Shown: one piece after another, positions 16,484 through 28,724 of the stretch
Layout: each line of letters opens with the position of its first letter
Numbering within the stretch: position 1 is the stretch's first letter
DNA from: Oryzisolibacter propanilivorax
Lineage (GTDB): Bacteria; Pseudomonadota; Gammaproteobacteria; Burkholderiales; Burkholderiaceae_C
Assembly: GCF_900103645.1 (NCBI RefSeq)
Contig: NZ_FNHP01000002.1
Span: 124,001-188,000, forward strand
Direction of reading: 5' to 3'
Length of the DNA stretch: 64,000 bases
Made by a program: the position numbers and the translations under genes
Notes under the pieces: generated by a model
Seen by the model: only the letters and a program-made list of their open reading frames with translations
What the model was told of the DNA's origin: nothing
Database searches by the model: none

Positions 16484-18385
16484 ATGAACCGTTACCCGGC
16501 CTGGAAGTACGCGATCCTTGTGATCGCCCTGCTCATCGGCTTTCTTTATACCCTGCCCAACTTCTTCGGCGAGGCGCCGGCGGTGCAGGTCTCCTCGGCC
16601 AAGGCCACCGTCAAGGTCGACTCCGGCGTGCTCGAGCGCGCCACCGAGGCGCTGCAGGCCGCCGGCCTGAAGCCCGACTCGGTGGCGCTGGAAGGCACCT
16701 CGGTGCGCGCGCGTTTCGACACGCCCGACGAGCAGCTGAAAGCCAAGGATGCGTTGGAGAAGGCGCTGATCCCTGACCCGGCCGACCCGATGTACATCGT
16801 GGCGCTGAACCTGGTCTCGCGCTCGCCCGACTGGCTGACCGCGCTGCACGCACGCCCGATGTACCTGGGCCTGGACCTGCGTGGCGGCGTGCACTTCATG
16901 CTGCAGGTGGACATGCAGGCGGCGCTGACCAAGAAGGCCGAGAGCTACGCCGGCGACATCCGCACCGCGCTGCGCGAGAAGAGCATCCGCCACGGCGGCG
17001 TGACCCGCGAGGGCCAGACGGTGCGCGTGCGCGTGCGCGACGAGGCCACGCTGACGGCCGCGCGCAACCTGATCGCCGACCAGTTCCAGGATTTGGTGAC
17101 CACCAGCGCGCCGGACGGCGACGCTACCGTGCTCAGCGCCAGCATCAAGCCCGAGGCCCTGCGCCGCGTGCAGGAGCAGGCCATCAAGCAGAACATCACC
17201 ACCCTGCACAACCGCATCAACGAGCTGGGCGTGGCCGAGCCGGTCATCCAGCAGCAGGGCCTGGACCGCATCGTCGTGCAGCTGCCCGGCGTGCAGGACA
17301 CGGCCAAGGCCAAGGACATCCTGGGTCGCACCGCCACGCTGGAGGTGCGCATGGTCGACGAGGGCACCGAGGCGCGCGCGGCCGAGACGGGCAGCGGCCC
17401 GGTGCCGTTCGGCGACGAGAAATACCTGGACCGCAACGGCCAGCCGGTGATCGTCAAGAAGCAGGTGGTGCTCACCGGCGAGAACCTGACCGATGCCCAG
17501 CCCGGCTTCGACAGCCAGACGCAGGAGCCCACCGTCAACCTGACGCTGGATGCCAAGGGCGCGCGCATCTTCAAGGACATCACGCGCGAGAACGTCGGCA
17601 AGCGCATGGCCATCGTGCTGTTCGAGAAGGGCAAGGGCGAGGTCGTGACCGCGCCCGTGATCCGCAGCGAGATCGGCGGCGGCCGGGTGCAGATCTCCGG
17701 GCGCATGACGACCATGGAGGCCAACGACACGGCGCTGCTGCTGCGCGCCGGTTCGCTCGCCGCGCCCATGGAGATCATCGAGGAATACACCATCGGCCCG
17801 AGCCTGGGCGCGGACAACATCGCGCGCGGCGTGAACTCGGTGGTCTGGGGCATGCTGGCGATCGCCGCCTTCATGTGCGTGTACTACATGCTGTTCGGCG
17901 TGTTTTCCACCATCGCGCTGTCGGTGAACGTGCTGATGCTGATCGCCGTGCTGTCGATGCTGCAGGCGACGCTGACCCTGCCCGGCATCGCCGCCATGGC
18001 GCTGGCCCTGGGCGTGGCCATCGACTCCAACGTGCTGATCAACGAGCGCATCCGCGAGGAACTGCGCGCCGGCGTGGCGCCGCAGGCGGCGATCGCCACC
18101 GGCTACGACCGCGCCTGGGCGACCATCCTGGACTCCAACGTGACCACGCTGATCGCCGGCCTGGCGCTGCTGGCCTTTGGCACTGGCCCGGTGCGCGGCT
18201 TCGCCGTGGTGCACTGCATCGGCATCCTGACCAGCATGTTCTCGGCCGTGTTCTTCTCGCGCGGGCTGGTCAACCTCTGGTATGGCCGCAAAAAGAAGCT
18301 CAAGAGCGTGGCCATCGGCCAGGTCTGGAAGCCCGAGGACGCCTCGCAGCTGCGCTCCGTGGCGGGCCGCACTGGCACCGAATGA
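16484..18385 (+). CDS. secD: Protein translocase subunit SecD
   Basis: Inner-membrane SecDF subunit of 633 residues that uses the proton gradient to complete protein export. An N-terminal helix (residues 8-26) precedes the large periplasmic P1 domain, with the conserved YLGLDLRGGVHFMLQVD at its start. The C-terminal six-helix RND-type region begins around residue 445 with VVWGMLAIAAFMCVYYMLFG and includes ALGVAIDSNVLINERIREEL, the conserved DxNVLI element. The length fits long betaproteobacterial SecD. It lies 87 bases after yajC. Confidence 0.97.
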   Translation: MNRYPAWKYAILVIALLIGFLYTLPNFFGEAPAVQVSSAKATVKVDSGVLERATEALQAAGLKPDSVALEGTSVRARFDTPDEQLKAKDALEKALIPDPADPMYIVALNLVSRSPDWLTALHARPMYLGLDLRGGVHFMLQVDMQAALTKKAESYAGDIRTALREKSIRHGGVTREGQTVRVRVRDEATLTAARNLIADQFQDLVTTSAPDGDATVLSASIKPEALRRVQEQAIKQNITTLHNRINELGVAEPVIQQQGLDRIVVQLPGVQDTAKAKDILGRTATLEVRMVDEGTEARAAETGSGPVPFGDEKYLDRNGQPVIVKKQVVLTGENLTDAQPGFDSQTQEPTVNLTLDAKGARIFKDITRENVGKRMAIVLFEKGKGEVVTAPVIRSEIGGGRVQISGRMTTMEANDTALLLRAGSLAAPMEIIEEYTIGPSLGADNIARGVNSVVWGMLAIAAFMCVYYMLFGVFSTIALSVNVLMLIAVLSMLQATLTLPGIAAMALALGVAIDSNVLINERIREELRAGVAPQAAIATGYDRAWATILDSNVTTLIAGLALLAFGTGPVRGFAVVHCIGILTSMFSAVFFSRGLVNLWYGRKKKLKSVAIGQVWKPEDASQLRSVAGRTGTE

Positions 18386-18405
18386 ACGCGAAGGAATAAG
18401 TAGTC

Positions 18406-19359
18406 ATGGAGTTCTTCCGGATCAAGCGGGACATCCCGTTCATGAAATACGCGTTGATCCTCAACGCGATTTCCTTCATCACGTTCGCGCTGGCGGTGTT
18501 CTTCCTGCTCACGCGCGGGCTGCACCTGTCGGTGGAGTTCACCGGCGGCACCGTCATGGAGGTCGCCTACACCCAGACCGCCGACATCGGCAAGGTGCGG
18601 GGCACGGTGGCCGGTCTGGGCTACCCGGATGTGGTGGTGCAGAACTTCGGCACCTCGCGCGACGTGATGATCCGCCTGCCGGTGCAAAAGGGCGTGACCT
18701 CGGCGCAGCAGAGCGAGCAGGTGCTGGCAGCGCTGAAAGCGCAGGACGCGGGCGTGGAGCTGCGCCGCACCGAATTCGTCGGCCCGCAGGTGGGCGAGGA
18801 ATTGGTGCACGGCGGCCTGATGGCGCTGGGCATGGTGGTGCTGGGCATCGTGATCTACCTGGCGCTGCGCTTCGAGTGGAAGTTCGGCGTCGCGGCCATC
18901 ATCGCCAACCTGCACGACGTGGTCATCATCCTGGGCTTCTTCGCCTTCTTCCAGTGGGAGTTCTCGCTGTCGGTGCTGGCCGGCGTGCTGGCGGTGCTGG
19001 GCTACTCGGTGAACGAGTCGGTGGTGATCTTCGACCGGATCCGCGAGACCTTCCGCAAATTCCGCAAGCTCAACACGCACGAGGTCATCGACCACGCCAT
19101 CACCTCGACCATGAGCCGCACCATCATCACCCACGCCTCGACCGAGGCGATGGTGCTGTCCATGTTCTTCTTCGGCGGCCCCAGCCTGCACTACTTCGCG
19201 CTGGCGCTGACCATCGGCATCCTGTTCGGCATCTACTCGTCGGTGTTCGTGGCCGCGGCCATCGCCATGTGGCTCGGCGTCAAGCGCGAGGACCTGGTCA
19301 AGGCCGGCGCGAAGCGCGAGGGCGACCCGGACGATCCCAACGCCGGCGCCGTGGTCTGA
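18406..19359 (+). CDS. secF: Protein translocase subunit SecF
   Basis: Partner of SecD in the SecDF motor; 317 residues. It starts MEFFRIKRDIPFMKY, has an N-terminal membrane helix, the family motif LSVEFTGGTVMEV, and a C-terminal block of five helices with GYSVNESVVIFDRIRE. The ATG follows AAGGAAT 20 bases after the secD stop, so translation is probably coupled within one operon. Confidence 0.97.
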   Translation: MEFFRIKRDIPFMKYALILNAISFITFALAVFFLLTRGLHLSVEFTGGTVMEVAYTQTADIGKVRGTVAGLGYPDVVVQNFGTSRDVMIRLPVQKGVTSAQQSEQVLAALKAQDAGVELRRTEFVGPQVGEELVHGGLMALGMVVLGIVIYLALRFEWKFGVAAIIANLHDVVIILGFFAFFQWEFSLSVLAGVLAVLGYSVNESVVIFDRIRETFRKFRKLNTHEVIDHAITSTMSRTIITHASTEAMVLSMFFFGGPSLHYFALALTIGILFGIYSSVFVAAAIAMWLGVKREDLVKAGAKREGDPDDPNAGAVV

Positions 19360-19401
19360 CGGCCCGCGCCGGCCGCACGGGCAGCGGCTAACATCGCATG
19401 C

Positions 19402-21831
19402 ATGCACGCCCCGCCCCCCTTCACCGCGGCCCGCCGGATCGCCCAGCTGGCGCGCCAGCATTTCGTGGAGGGCATGGGCGCCGCCCTGCCGGCGCTGGCC
19501 GCGGCGCTGGACAAGTTCCTGACCGAGCTGATGGCCCAGACGGCCACGCAGCGCGACATGCAGCAGCGCCGTGACGCCTGGCTGGCCTTTCAGTCGCACC
19601 AGCGCAGCTGGACCGAGCGCACCGCGCAGTCCTGGCGGACGGCGCTCGGCACCCAGGGCAGTGCCGCGCCGAGCCGCCCCCTGCCACTGGCGCTGGACGG
19701 CCTGTCGCTGGTGGAAGACGACGTGGTCGAGAACCGCATCGCCGCATCGCGCATGGCGCTGCCGGTGCTGGAGCAGGCCGGCGCCAGCTTCGAGGCGGTG
19801 CGCCAGCGCACCCAGCGCCTGGATGGCATGGAGCTGGCGGCCAGTGACATCCTGCGCCCCGAATCCTGGTGCCTCGGGATCATCGACGCCTGGCTCGCGG
19901 CCGGCCTGGAGCGCGAGCATTTCGCGCTGGTGCTGGACCCGCTGCAGCGCGAGCTGGCCACCCTGGCATTGGCGCAGTACCAGGCGCTGGTGCAGTTCTA
20001 CGATGCGCGCGGCGTGCCCAGTCCATCGGCCGACGACCTGCGCACCCGCGTGCGCCACCCCGCCGCGACGGCCGGCGCCGGGCGCATAGCGGCGGCCGCC
20101 GGCGCTGCGCCCAGCGGCCCCGGGTCACTGTCCGACCCGCTGTCGGGACCGATGTCGCGGCCCCTGCCGGCCAGCCCGCTGACGCAGCCGGCGGCCTACC
20201 CCCACCACCCTGGCCTGCGGCCGTCCACCGCGCACGGTGCCCTGGGCGCATGGCCGGGTGCGCTGCCGAGCCAGCCTGGCGCCTTCGTCGGCGCTGGCAG
20301 CTTCCTGCCGGCCACAGGGGCGCTGGCGGCGCCCCTGATGCGTGCGCGCCAGCGTGCGCAGGCAGTCGTCGCGCAGCTGCGGCGCATCCTGATGCAGCCG
20401 GCCACCGGCATGGTGCCGGGCCATGCCCCGCCGGCGTCGGCGGCGCTGGCGCAGGCCCTGGCCACCCAGTACCAGCTGGCCGAGAGCCACTACGGCGACC
20501 TGACGGTGCTGGCGCACCAGGCCCCGCCGGTGGCGCTGGTGCAGGTTGCGCAGGTGGCGCGCGAGCGCACCGAGGAGCTGAAGAAAAAGGCCGCGACGCC
20601 CGGCGAAAAGGCCATCATCGAGGTGGTGGCGCTGATGTTCCAGGCCATCTTGAGCGAGGAGCGCATCCCGCCGGCGGTGCGCGTGTGGTTCGCGCGGCTG
20701 CAGGTGCCGGTGCTGCGCGTGGCGCTGGCCGACCCGGATTTCTTCAGCAACCTGACGCATCCCGCGCGCCAGCTGATCGACCGCATGGGCGCCTGCGTGC
20801 TGGGCTTCGACGCCTCCAGCGTCGGCGCCGGCGCGCTGGAGGCCGAGATCCGGCGCATCGTGCAGGTCATCGAGCAGTACCCCGAGACCGGCCAGCGCGT
20901 GTTCGCCATCGCGCGCGACGAGTTCGAGGCATTCCTGGCGCGCTTCCTGACCGGGCGCCAGGACACCACCGCGCGCCTGGCCAGCGTCGCGCAGCAGGTC
21001 GAGCAGCGCGAGACCCTGGCCATCCAGTACACCATCGAGCTGCGCGCGCTGCTGCAGGACATGCCGGTGCGCGAGGAAATCCGCCAGTTCCTGTTCAAGA
21101 CCTGGGCCGAGGTGCTGGCGGTCTCGGCCGTGCGCCACGGCGCGCAGCACGCCGTCACCGCCGAGTGCAAACGCGCCGCCGCCGACCTGGTCTGGGCCGC
21201 CAGTGCCAAACCGAACCGCGCCGACCGGGCGCTGGTCATCCAGAACCTGCCGGCGCTGCTGCAGTCGCTGCGCCGTGGGCTGGAGCTGCTGGGCGTGCTG
21301 GGGGCCGAGCAGGACGCGCAGATCAAGGCATTGACCGATACCTTGTCCGACGCCTTCCTGTCCAAGACCGCGGCCATCCCGCAGGCGCACATCGATGCCA
21401 TGGCGCGGCGGCTGGCGAATCTGGAGGAGTATTTGAGCGACGAGGCGCTGGGCGAGATGCCGCTGTCGGCCGAGAACATCGAACTGCTGCTGGGCATCGA
21501 CGCCTCGTCCATCCAGGTCGTCGCCGACAACGGCGCGCCGGTGGAGCCGGACATGCTGGCCTGGGCGCAGCAGCTGGCACCCGGCGCCTGGTTCACGCTG
21601 GAGCACAACGGCCGCCCGGCGCAGGTGCAGTACGTCTGGCACAGCCAGCGGCACCAGCTGCACCTGTTCGCCAGCGCCGGAGGCAGCAGCTACCTGCTGC
21701 AGCTGCGCCGGCTGGCGGCCTACCTGCAGGCACGGCTGCTGGTGCCGCAGGAGGAGGAGAGCCTGACCCTGCGCGCCACGCGCGAGGCGCTCACCAAGCT
21801 GGACGCCGACCCCGAGCGGCTGCTGGCTTGA
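19402..21831 (+). CDS. DUF1631 family protein
   Basis: Large (809 residues) cytoplasmic protein of the DUF1631 family, which is widespread in beta- and gammaproteobacteria and has no settled function. There is no signal peptide or membrane segment. Features seen include a variable Pro/Ala-rich stretch about residues 225-310, a helical central part (ISNLTHPARQLIDRMG-like FSNLTHPARQLID), and a C-terminal beta-rich part (PGAWFTLEHNGRPAQVQYVW). The C-terminal region recalls the PilZ-like fold suggested for this family, but I cannot confirm ligand residues. It lies 42 bases after secF and may be read with it. Confidence 0.82.
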   Translation: MHAPPPFTAARRIAQLARQHFVEGMGAALPALAAALDKFLTELMAQTATQRDMQQRRDAWLAFQSHQRSWTERTAQSWRTALGTQGSAAPSRPLPLALDGLSLVEDDVVENRIAASRMALPVLEQAGASFEAVRQRTQRLDGMELAASDILRPESWCLGIIDAWLAAGLEREHFALVLDPLQRELATLALAQYQALVQFYDARGVPSPSADDLRTRVRHPAATAGAGRIAAAAGAAPSGPGSLSDPLSGPMSRPLPASPLTQPAAYPHHPGLRPSTAHGALGAWPGALPSQPGAFVGAGSFLPATGALAAPLMRARQRAQAVVAQLRRILMQPATGMVPGHAPPASAALAQALATQYQLAESHYGDLTVLAHQAPPVALVQVAQVARERTEELKKKAATPGEKAIIEVVALMFQAILSEERIPPAVRVWFARLQVPVLRVALADPDFFSNLTHPARQLIDRMGACVLGFDASSVGAGALEAEIRRIVQVIEQYPETGQRVFAIARDEFEAFLARFLTGRQDTTARLASVAQQVEQRETLAIQYTIELRALLQDMPVREEIRQFLFKTWAEVLAVSAVRHGAQHAVTAECKRAAADLVWAASAKPNRADRALVIQNLPALLQSLRRGLELLGVLGAEQDAQIKALTDTLSDAFLSKTAAIPQAHIDAMARRLANLEEYLSDEALGEMPLSAENIELLLGIDASSIQVVADNGAPVEPDMLAWAQQLAPGAWFTLEHNGRPAQVQYVWHSQRHQLHLFASAGGSSYLLQLRRLAAYLQARLLVPQEEESLTLRATREALTKLDADPERLLA

Positions 21832-21844
21832 CAGCAATTTTGAT

Positions 21845-21879
21845 AGCCAAAGGCCCATGATGGACATGGGCCTTTGGCT
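21845..21879. terminator. Bidirectional terminator within an interspersed repeat (copy E)
   Basis: Perfect 15-base inverted repeat: AGCCAAAGGCCCATG (21845-21859), loop ATGGA, CATGGGCCTTTGGCT, then GTTTTGA. On the opposite strand it is followed by ATCAAAATTG. It sits between the convergent DUF1631 and gap genes. Its edges (CAATTTTGATAGC and TTTTGATGG) match the ends of the interspersed repeat. Confidence 0.88.
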
Positions 21880-21901
21880 GTTTTGATGGAAATTACCGCT
21901 G

Positions 21902-25029
<3,128 letters not shown>

Positions 25030-25126
25030 GTGGGCGGGCCCCGGACGGGCGTTGTGTTGGTGCAAACCCGCGATTTTACGGGGCGGTCGCCGCCGCCCCC
25101 ATGGCAGGGCGGCGACTCTGCCTTGG

Positions 25127-26080
25127 CTACTTCAGGAAAACGGTCGTCGCCACGGCGCGCGAGGCAGCGTTGGTCTGCGTCACCGCCAGGCCGTCGCCCA
25201 CGTCCGCCAGGAAGACATCGGCGCCTTCGGCAAACCCCGGGAAGGCGGGCGACAGGACCTTGCTGGTCCGGCCGTGATTGAACCCGGCCATGCCGGCCGT
25301 GTCGGCGTTCCAAGAGGCGCTGAACTTGTGCGCCGAGTCGTTCAGCGGCATCACGCTGCCTTCGTGGCCGTTGATGAACGAGACCTGGTAGGCATCGATG
25401 GCGAAGGTGCCGTAGGCGACGTTGCCGGAGTAGACGCCGCTGGCGCTGGCCGGGCAATTGGCGCGCGCCTGGGTCTGCGTCGCCGGGAAGCTGAAGGAGG
25501 CCTGTGCGCTGCCGCCCACCTGGCGCACCGTGAAGGCCCCGCCTGCCAGGTTGCCAACCACCTCCACCAGCATGCCGGTCTCGAAGCCGGGGTAGGCATC
25601 GGCCTGGACCGTGCCCATGACGCCATACGCCTTGACCGGGTCGAAATCAGGCACCAGCCGGTCCACCAGGTAAGGATTGGCCGCTGCGCTGGCCGTCTTG
25701 GCCCAGGTCACGGTGAATGCCGATGGGCCGTAGTGGGCCGCCGAGAGCGCGCCCACGGTCACGGCGCCGTCGGTGCGCTGGCGCAGCAGGTAGCCGTCCT
25801 TGTTGCGCTGGACATAGCCCACGTTGCCCGAGGCCCGGGCCCTCTCGCAGTACGAGCCGTTGCCCAGCAGCGAGGCCACGACCGGCACGAAGCTGATGCT
25901 GCCCGGGTCCCACTGGAAGTCCAGCCGGTAGCTGCCCAGGCCGGGCACTTGCAGGTTCTCCACGCGCAGGGTCTGGCTGCTTTCGAGGGTGAGCGTGGCC
26001 TGCGACAGATCGACCGGCACCTGGGCGCAGGCGAGCGAGGCGGTGAACGCGATGAGGGGGGCGACAAAGTGCTGCTTCAT
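25127..26080 (-). CDS. Secreted protein of unknown function
   Basis: Unrecognised protein of 317 residues with a signal peptide ([20 protein letters not shown]), predicted to be exported. The ATG at 26080 has AGGA six bases upstream; the longer upstream frame is not used. After the signal the sequence is beta-rich with many Thr, Ser, Ala and Gly. Two Cys (in GSYCERAR and ARANCPAS) could form a disulfide. A segment ([20 protein letters not shown]) resembles beta-sandwich modules seen in other betaproteobacterial secreted proteins. It is divergent to a LuxR-type regulator gene, which is a plausible controller. Confidence 0.72.
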   Translation of the reverse strand: MKQHFVAPLIAFTASLACAQVPVDLSQATLTLESSQTLRVENLQVPGLGSYRLDFQWDPGSISFVPVVASLLGNGSYCERARASGNVGYVQRNKDGYLLRQRTDGAVTVGALSAAHYGPSAFTVTWAKTASAAANPYLVDRLVPDFDPVKAYGVMGTVQADAYPGFETGMLVEVVGNLAGGAFTVRQVGGSAQASFSFPATQTQARANCPASASGVYSGNVAYGTFAIDAYQVSFINGHEGSVMPLNDSAHKFSASWNADTAGMAGFNHGRTSKVLSPAFPGFAEGADVFLADVGDGLAVTQTNAASRAVATTVFLK

Positions 26081-26180
26081 GGCAATCCTGATGGCAAAAC
26101 GGAAGATGGGATGGGAATGGGACCGCAGAGCACAGACGCCGGGAGGCGGTGACTGCGGCGATAGGGCCCCGGTGTGCGCG

Positions 26181-26239
26181 GCGCGTTTCGGTGCCCCGAC
26201 GCGGCCTCGGTGGGCCTGCGCCGATTGTTCGAAACGCGC
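26181..26239. promoter_or_regulatory. Ten-base inverted repeat pair in a divergent regulatory gap
   Basis: GCGCGTTTCG at 26181-26190 is matched exactly by CGAAACGCGC at 26230-26239, 39 bases apart, in the 298-base gap between the secreted-protein gene and the LuxR-type gene. This could be a pair of operator half-sites or a leader hairpin. The rest of the gap shows nothing further. Confidence 0.4.
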
Positions 26240-26378
26240 GCGTCGCTGCCTATCGGCCACCTGACCGATGCAGGCGCCCGGAGCGCGCCGTCGCGCACGC
26301 CGGTATCCCGAGGGGGAATGGCCGGCGCCGCATCGTCCCGGAACAATCGCGTCCCTACCCACCAACGAGGAGCGGGCA

Positions 26379-27575
26379 TTGCACCAGGCGCTGATGGAAC
26401 TGTGGACCGCGGTGGCGGACGAGGCACGCTGGGCCGGCGCGCTGCACGCCTACGCCAACAGCCTGGGCGCCGACCAGGTGGGCTGGTTCGTGCTGGCCAA
26501 CAGCCCGCAGCAGCTGGCGCAGCAGGCCGGCGAGTTCGCCACCCAGCCCGATCCGGGGTACTGGTTGCAGGTGCCGTCGGCCAGCGGCGCGCCGGCGCTG
26601 CTGGGCAGCGGCATCTCGGCCGAGGCCACGGCGCGCTACGCCGAGCACTTCCGCGCGCAGGATCCGCTGTGGGACGCTGCCATGGAGAGCTATGTCCAGG
26701 CCGGCCCGGACGGCACCTGGGTGGTGACGGATGCGGCCCTGGACCCGGCACGGCAGCGCCGCCGCGCCGCGCTCAGGAGCGATTTCCTGCAGCCGAACGG
26801 CATCGGCGCACGCATGTTCGGCGGCAGCCGGGGGGCGCACCACCCGGTGGGCAACCTGTTCGCCTCGGTCTACCGCGAGCGCGACGACGCGGGTTTTACC
26901 CCAGCGCAGGTGCAGCGCTTCCAGGCCGAGTTCGGCGCACTGCAGCAGGCCGCCTTCCTGCACCGCGAGACGCTGGCGCTGCGCGCGCGCACGCAAGGGC
27001 TGGAGGCGCTGATGGAGCGCCTGTCGGTGGGGCTGGTGTTCTTCGATACCGCCGGCAGGCTGCTACACGCCAACGCCAACGCCCACGCGCTGGCCGCGCG
27101 GCGCGAGCACGCGGACGTGCGCCGGCTGCTGGCCGGGCCGCTGCAGGCAGGCGCCGCGACGCAGGCGTTGTTCGCACAGTCACTGCGCGGCGCCAGCGGC
27201 TGCGTCCCGCTGGCCGGCGGCCTACTGCTGGTGGCGCTTTCGGCCGGCGACCTGGCCGGTCTGGGCATGCCCCACCATGCGCCCGGCGTGGCCTGGGCGC
27301 TGCTGGAGCGCACGCTGGATGCGGCCGGCGCCGTCGCGCTGGCGCGCCAGGCCTACCGGCTCAGCCCGGCCGAGGCGGCGCTGCTGCTGGCGCTGGCGCG
27401 CGGAAGCACGCCGCAGGCGTTCGCCGACGCGCGGGGCGTGCGCATCCGCACCGTGCGCACGCAGCTGAGCGCGCTGCTGCTCAAGACCAGCACCCAGCGC
27501 CAGCAGGAGCTGCAGGCACTGGTGGCGCGGCTGATGCTGCTCACGCCCGGCGACGCGCGCGCCGCGGCCGCCTGA
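26379..27575 (+). CDS. LuxR-family transcriptional regulator (solo)
   Basis: Cytoplasmic regulator of 398 residues. A TTG start at 26379 is chosen because CGAGGAGCGGGCA sits immediately before it and the sequence from there (MHQALMELWTAVADEARWAG) has the normal shape of this group. The N-terminal region (about 1-330) is a putative ligand-sensing part with PAS-like features (VGLVFFDTAGRLLHANA). The C-terminal LuxR helix-turn-helix is near residues 335-390 (LSPAEAALLLALARG, then GVRIRTVRTQLSALLLKT). No autoinducer synthase is present. It is divergent to the secreted protein gene and tail to tail with a second LuxR-type gene. Confidence 0.85.
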   Translation: MHQALMELWTAVADEARWAGALHAYANSLGADQVGWFVLANSPQQLAQQAGEFATQPDPGYWLQVPSASGAPALLGSGISAEATARYAEHFRAQDPLWDAAMESYVQAGPDGTWVVTDAALDPARQRRRAALRSDFLQPNGIGARMFGGSRGAHHPVGNLFASVYRERDDAGFTPAQVQRFQAEFGALQQAAFLHRETLALRARTQGLEALMERLSVGLVFFDTAGRLLHANANAHALAARREHADVRRLLAGPLQAGAATQALFAQSLRGASGCVPLAGGLLLVALSAGDLAGLGMPHHAPGVAWALLERTLDAAGAVALARQAYRLSPAEAALLLALARGSTPQAFADARGVRIRTVRTQLSALLLKTSTQRQQELQALVARLMLLTPGDARAAAA

Positions 27576-27599
27576 GCCGCCCGCGCGTCCACGCCGGCC

Positions 27600-28664
27600 T
27601 CAGCGGCGCAGCTGGTCGGCCAGCGTTTCCCAGTCGTCGGCACCGGTGGCGGCGAAGATCGCCCGCAGGTGCTTCTTGAGCGCGGCCTCGCTCACGCCGG
27701 CCAGGCGGTGGCAGTCGGCGCGGGCGTGGCCCAAGCCGGCCAGCGCCGCGATGTCGCCCTGCAGCGGCGACAGTGGCAGCGCCAGCACCCGCCGCACCAC
27801 CGCCACCTCCAGGGGGCGCTGCAGCTGCAGGGTCAGCAACTCCTGCACCGGCCCGCCCGACAGGGCCTGCAGATCGCGCCGATGCACCGCCAGCCAGCCC
27901 CCGGGCACAGCGCTGCGCGCCTGGCTGCCGGGCTGCGCCACGCCCAGGCGCCGGGCCAGGTCGGGCGGCGGCACGCTGGCTGCGCTTTGCAGCCCCAGGC
28001 CGGCCAGGTGCGCCTGGCGCAGCAGCTCGGTGGCCGCCTCGTCGGCATACAGCGGCCGGCCAGCGGCGTCCAGCACCACATGCCCCGGCGGGCCAGACGC
28101 CATGCCCGGCAGCTCGGCGGCGGCGCCCGGCGGCGGCCCGAACGCGCGCGCCAGCCAGCCGCCGGTGCGCTCCAGCGTAGCCTCGTCCGCCGCCGTGAAA
28201 CCGGCGCCGGAGGCGCGAAACAGCATCGCCACGGCATGCGTGCGGCCGCTGCCCTCCACGCGCAGGTCGAGCGTGTGGCGGTGGCCGCTGGCACGCACCA
28301 GCAGGTTGTGGGAGTTCGAGCGCAGGTACGGCGTGCCCAGGCGCCTCAGCCGGCCGGCGCGCGGCCCATCGGCGCGTGCCAGGGTGTGCACGTTGGTCTC
28401 GCCGGGACCGCTGAACAGGCGCTCGAATTCGTTCAGGAACAGGTCCTGCACGGCCGCCGGCGAATCCTCGTGGAAGAAGCCGGCCGGCATGCCCTGCGCA
28501 TCCAGCCAGAACAGCGCCGCCGCGTCGGCGCCCACCAGAGTGCGCAGCGCCGCGCAGACATCCGGCGCCACAGGCGCCAGGCCCAGTCCCAGGCCGCACA
28601 GCAGGCCCAGGGCACGCCACTGCTGCTGGCGCAGGGCGGCGGGCGGCGGCGAGGGTTCGGTCAT
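27600..28664 (-). CDS. Second LuxR-family transcriptional regulator
   Basis: Regulator of 354 residues, taking ATG 28664 (MTEPSPPPAALRQQQW); an in-frame start at 28694 would add 10 residues. The N-terminal sensor region (CAALRTLVGADAAALFWLD) looks GAF-like, followed by a PAS-like part (HVVLDAAGRPLYADEAA). The C-terminal helix-turn-helix is LuxR-like but divergent (LSPLQGDIAALAGLG, then GVSEAALKKHLRAIFAATG). It shares its domain plan with the regulator at 26379-27575, whose stop is only 24 bases away, so the two may be anciently duplicated. Target genes are unknown. Confidence 0.8.
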   Translation of the reverse strand: MTEPSPPPAALRQQQWRALGLLCGLGLGLAPVAPDVCAALRTLVGADAAALFWLDAQGMPAGFFHEDSPAAVQDLFLNEFERLFSGPGETNVHTLARADGPRAGRLRRLGTPYLRSNSHNLLVRASGHRHTLDLRVEGSGRTHAVAMLFRASGAGFTAADEATLERTGGWLARAFGPPPGAAAELPGMASGPPGHVVLDAAGRPLYADEAATELLRQAHLAGLGLQSAASVPPPDLARRLGVAQPGSQARSAVPGGWLAVHRRDLQALSGGPVQELLTLQLQRPLEVAVVRRVLALPLSPLQGDIAALAGLGHARADCHRLAGVSEAALKKHLRAIFAATGADDWETLADQLRR

Positions 28665-28724
28665 GGCGGCGGGGCGGCGGGGCGGCCCGTCCATTATCGG
28701 GGCCCGCCCCTACACTGCGCGCCC

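Noticed and set aside
20125-21867. Minus-strand frame opposite the DUF1631 gene
   Set aside because: Gln/His/Arg-rich shadow without recognisable features; the plus strand matches a known family.
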